6,195 bases of DNA, from positions 1 through 6,195 of the forward strand of contig CATPBC010000054.1 in the NCBI GenBank assembly GCA_955652195.1, given 5' to 3'. Below, piece after piece: positions 5,274 through 6,195 of this stretch (position 1 is its first letter; each line of letters begins with the position of its first letter). The notes below the pieces were generated by a model. That model had not been told where the DNA came from. It made no database searches and was given only the letters and a program-made list of their open reading frames with translations. Position numbers and translations under genes: made by a program. Source of the stretch: an uncultured Xanthobacteraceae bacterium (GTDB lineage: Bacteria > Pseudomonadota > Alphaproteobacteria > Rhizobiales > Xanthobacteraceae).

Positions 5274-6179
5274 ATGATAACGGGTTGGCGCTCAACGGCG
5301 TGGCGCTTAGCGATATGGCGCAGCGCGTGGCGGCTTGCTTTGACCGCTTTCATCGCGCCGGCAATTGCATTCGCCGCCGACTTGCCGGCACAGCCATCGG
5401 CATCGCCGGTTGACCCGGCGAATTACGTCCCGGCGGCGCCGGATTGGATCGTCACCATCGGCGGCGAGCTGCGGATCGGGCCGAAATGGGCGGGCGCGCC
5501 AGAGGATAAGTTCCGCCTTACCGGCAGCCCCCTAGTCAGCATTCGCAAGGTCGGAACGCCGCCGGAATATTTCGGCCCGCGCGACAGTTTCGGATTCAGC
5601 ATCCTCGATCTCGGTCAATTCAAGCTGGGCCCTGCGGTAAAGCTCGTGTGGCAGCGCAAAGCCTCCGATGACCGGGCGCTCAACGGCTTGGGCAACATCG
5701 ATTACGCGCTGCAAACGGGCGCCTTTGCCGAATACTGGCCGGCGCAACAGCTGCGGCTGCGCGGCGAAGTGCGGCAGGGATTCGGCGGCGAAAAGGGCGT
5801 CACCGGCGATCTATTTCTCGATGCCATCGTTCCGGCCGGACAGTTCCGATTTTCCGGCGGACCGCGGCTGACCTTGCAATCGGCGCCGGCAATCGGCCCG
5901 TATTTTGGCATCACTCCGGCGCAGTCCGCCGGCTCCACAGTCGCCGGCCTGCCGGCGTTGCCCGTCTATCACGCCGGCGGCGGCCTCTATTCGTACGGTG
6001 CCGGAGCGCAGACCGAATATTTCTTCAACCCGGAATGGGCGACGCATGCCTTCGTCGAATATGAGCGGCTAACGGGGTCGGCGGCCGATTCGCCGTTGGT
6101 CGTCCAGCGTGGCTCGCCCAACCAATTTACCTTCGGCCTCGGCGCCACGTACTCCTTCACCATGCATCCATTGTGGTAA
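5274..6179 (+). CDS. MipA/OmpV-family outer membrane protein
   Basis: A predicted outer-membrane beta-barrel exported through Sec. MipA of E. coli is a scaffold for murein synthesis and degradation enzymes, but most family members, called OmpV or MipA-like, have no proven role. Numbered from the ATG at 5274 (301 residues): a Trp/Arg-rich n-region, hydrophobic core LALTAFIAPAIAFA, and probable cleavage after A34 (AFA before ADLP). The mature protein shows family features: DWIVTIGGELRIGPKW near the start, alternating strands throughout, GGGLYSYG..TEYFFNPEW, FVEYERLTGSAADSPLV and the closing strand FTFGLGATYSF. The family's usual length is about 250-300. Six residues (TMHPLW) follow the Phe that normally ends the barrel, leaving a terminal Trp. 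A TTG at 5259 in frame would add five residues with GAGGG directly against it; the ATG at 5274 has only GCGGA one base away, so the start is uncertain. It lies 128 nt downstream of the oxidoreductase gene. Confidence 0.85.
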   Translation: MITGWRSTAWRLAIWRSAWRLALTAFIAPAIAFAADLPAQPSASPVDPANYVPAAPDWIVTIGGELRIGPKWAGAPEDKFRLTGSPLVSIRKVGTPPEYFGPRDSFGFSILDLGQFKLGPAVKLVWQRKASDDRALNGLGNIDYALQTGAFAEYWPAQQLRLRGEVRQGFGGEKGVTGDLFLDAIVPAGQFRFSGGPRLTLQSAPAIGPYFGITPAQSAGSTVAGLPALPVYHAGGGLYSYGAGAQTEYFFNPEWATHAFVEYERLTGSAADSPLVVQRGSPNQFTFGLGATYSFTMHPLW

Positions 6180-6195
6180 GAGCTAGCCCGCGCCC

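Noticed and set aside
4766..5353. 195-codon open frame on the minus strand across the oxidoreductase tail
   Set aside because: Its composition is Arg/Pro/Ala-rich, as expected from the complement of the Gln/Arg-rich tail, and it shows no domain and no ribosome binding site.
4655..5413. Open frame on the plus strand overlapping the oxidoreductase 3' end and the MipA-like 5' end
   Set aside because: It is very Arg/Ser/Pro-rich low-complexity sequence and is explained as an alternative frame of two better-supported genes. It contains no family motif.

Overview
This is a high-GC chromosomal window with compact genes in the style of an alphaproteobacterium. Gene content and protein style suggest the Hyphomicrobiales (Bradyrhizobium/Xanthobacteraceae-like). 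That placement is inferred from family resemblance only; the window contains no rRNA or other phylogenetic marker. No mobile element, tRNA, rRNA or CRISPR array was seen, and no stretch longer than about 300 bases lacks a gene.

Layout: (1) About 1-1263, minus strand. A short array reads right to left: a small Gly/Met-rich hypothetical protein, then a helix-hairpin-helix (DUF4332-type) protein, then the 5' part of folP (dihydropteroate synthase, folate synthesis), which runs off the left edge. (2) About 1264-1453 is a divergent intergenic region. It carries two adjacent palindromes between candidate promoters for the leftward array and the rightward peptidase gene. (3) 1454-2854, plus strand: a complete M20-family metallo-dipeptidase. 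(4) 2887-3411, minus strand: a SixA-type histidine phosphatase, convergent with the peptidase. (5) 3412-3492: a short divergent region with a perfect 9-bp inverted repeat. (6) 3493-5145, plus strand: a DAO-type FAD-dependent oxidoreductase with an unusual low-complexity C-terminal tail of about 120 residues. (7) 5274-6179, plus strand: a MipA/OmpV-family outer membrane beta-barrel protein with a duplicated Trp-Arg-rich stretch in its signal peptide.

The genes are mostly ordinary housekeeping or accessory metabolism: folate synthesis, peptide turnover, phosphohistidine signalling, flavin oxidation and an envelope protein. No shared pathway is evident beyond the leftward array, and no multi-gene novel system is visible. 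The points most worth a second look are the paired palindromes at 1297-1336, the inverted repeat between sixA and the oxidoreductase, the Gln-rich and polybasic tail of the oxidoreductase, and the internal duplication in the MipA-like signal peptide.
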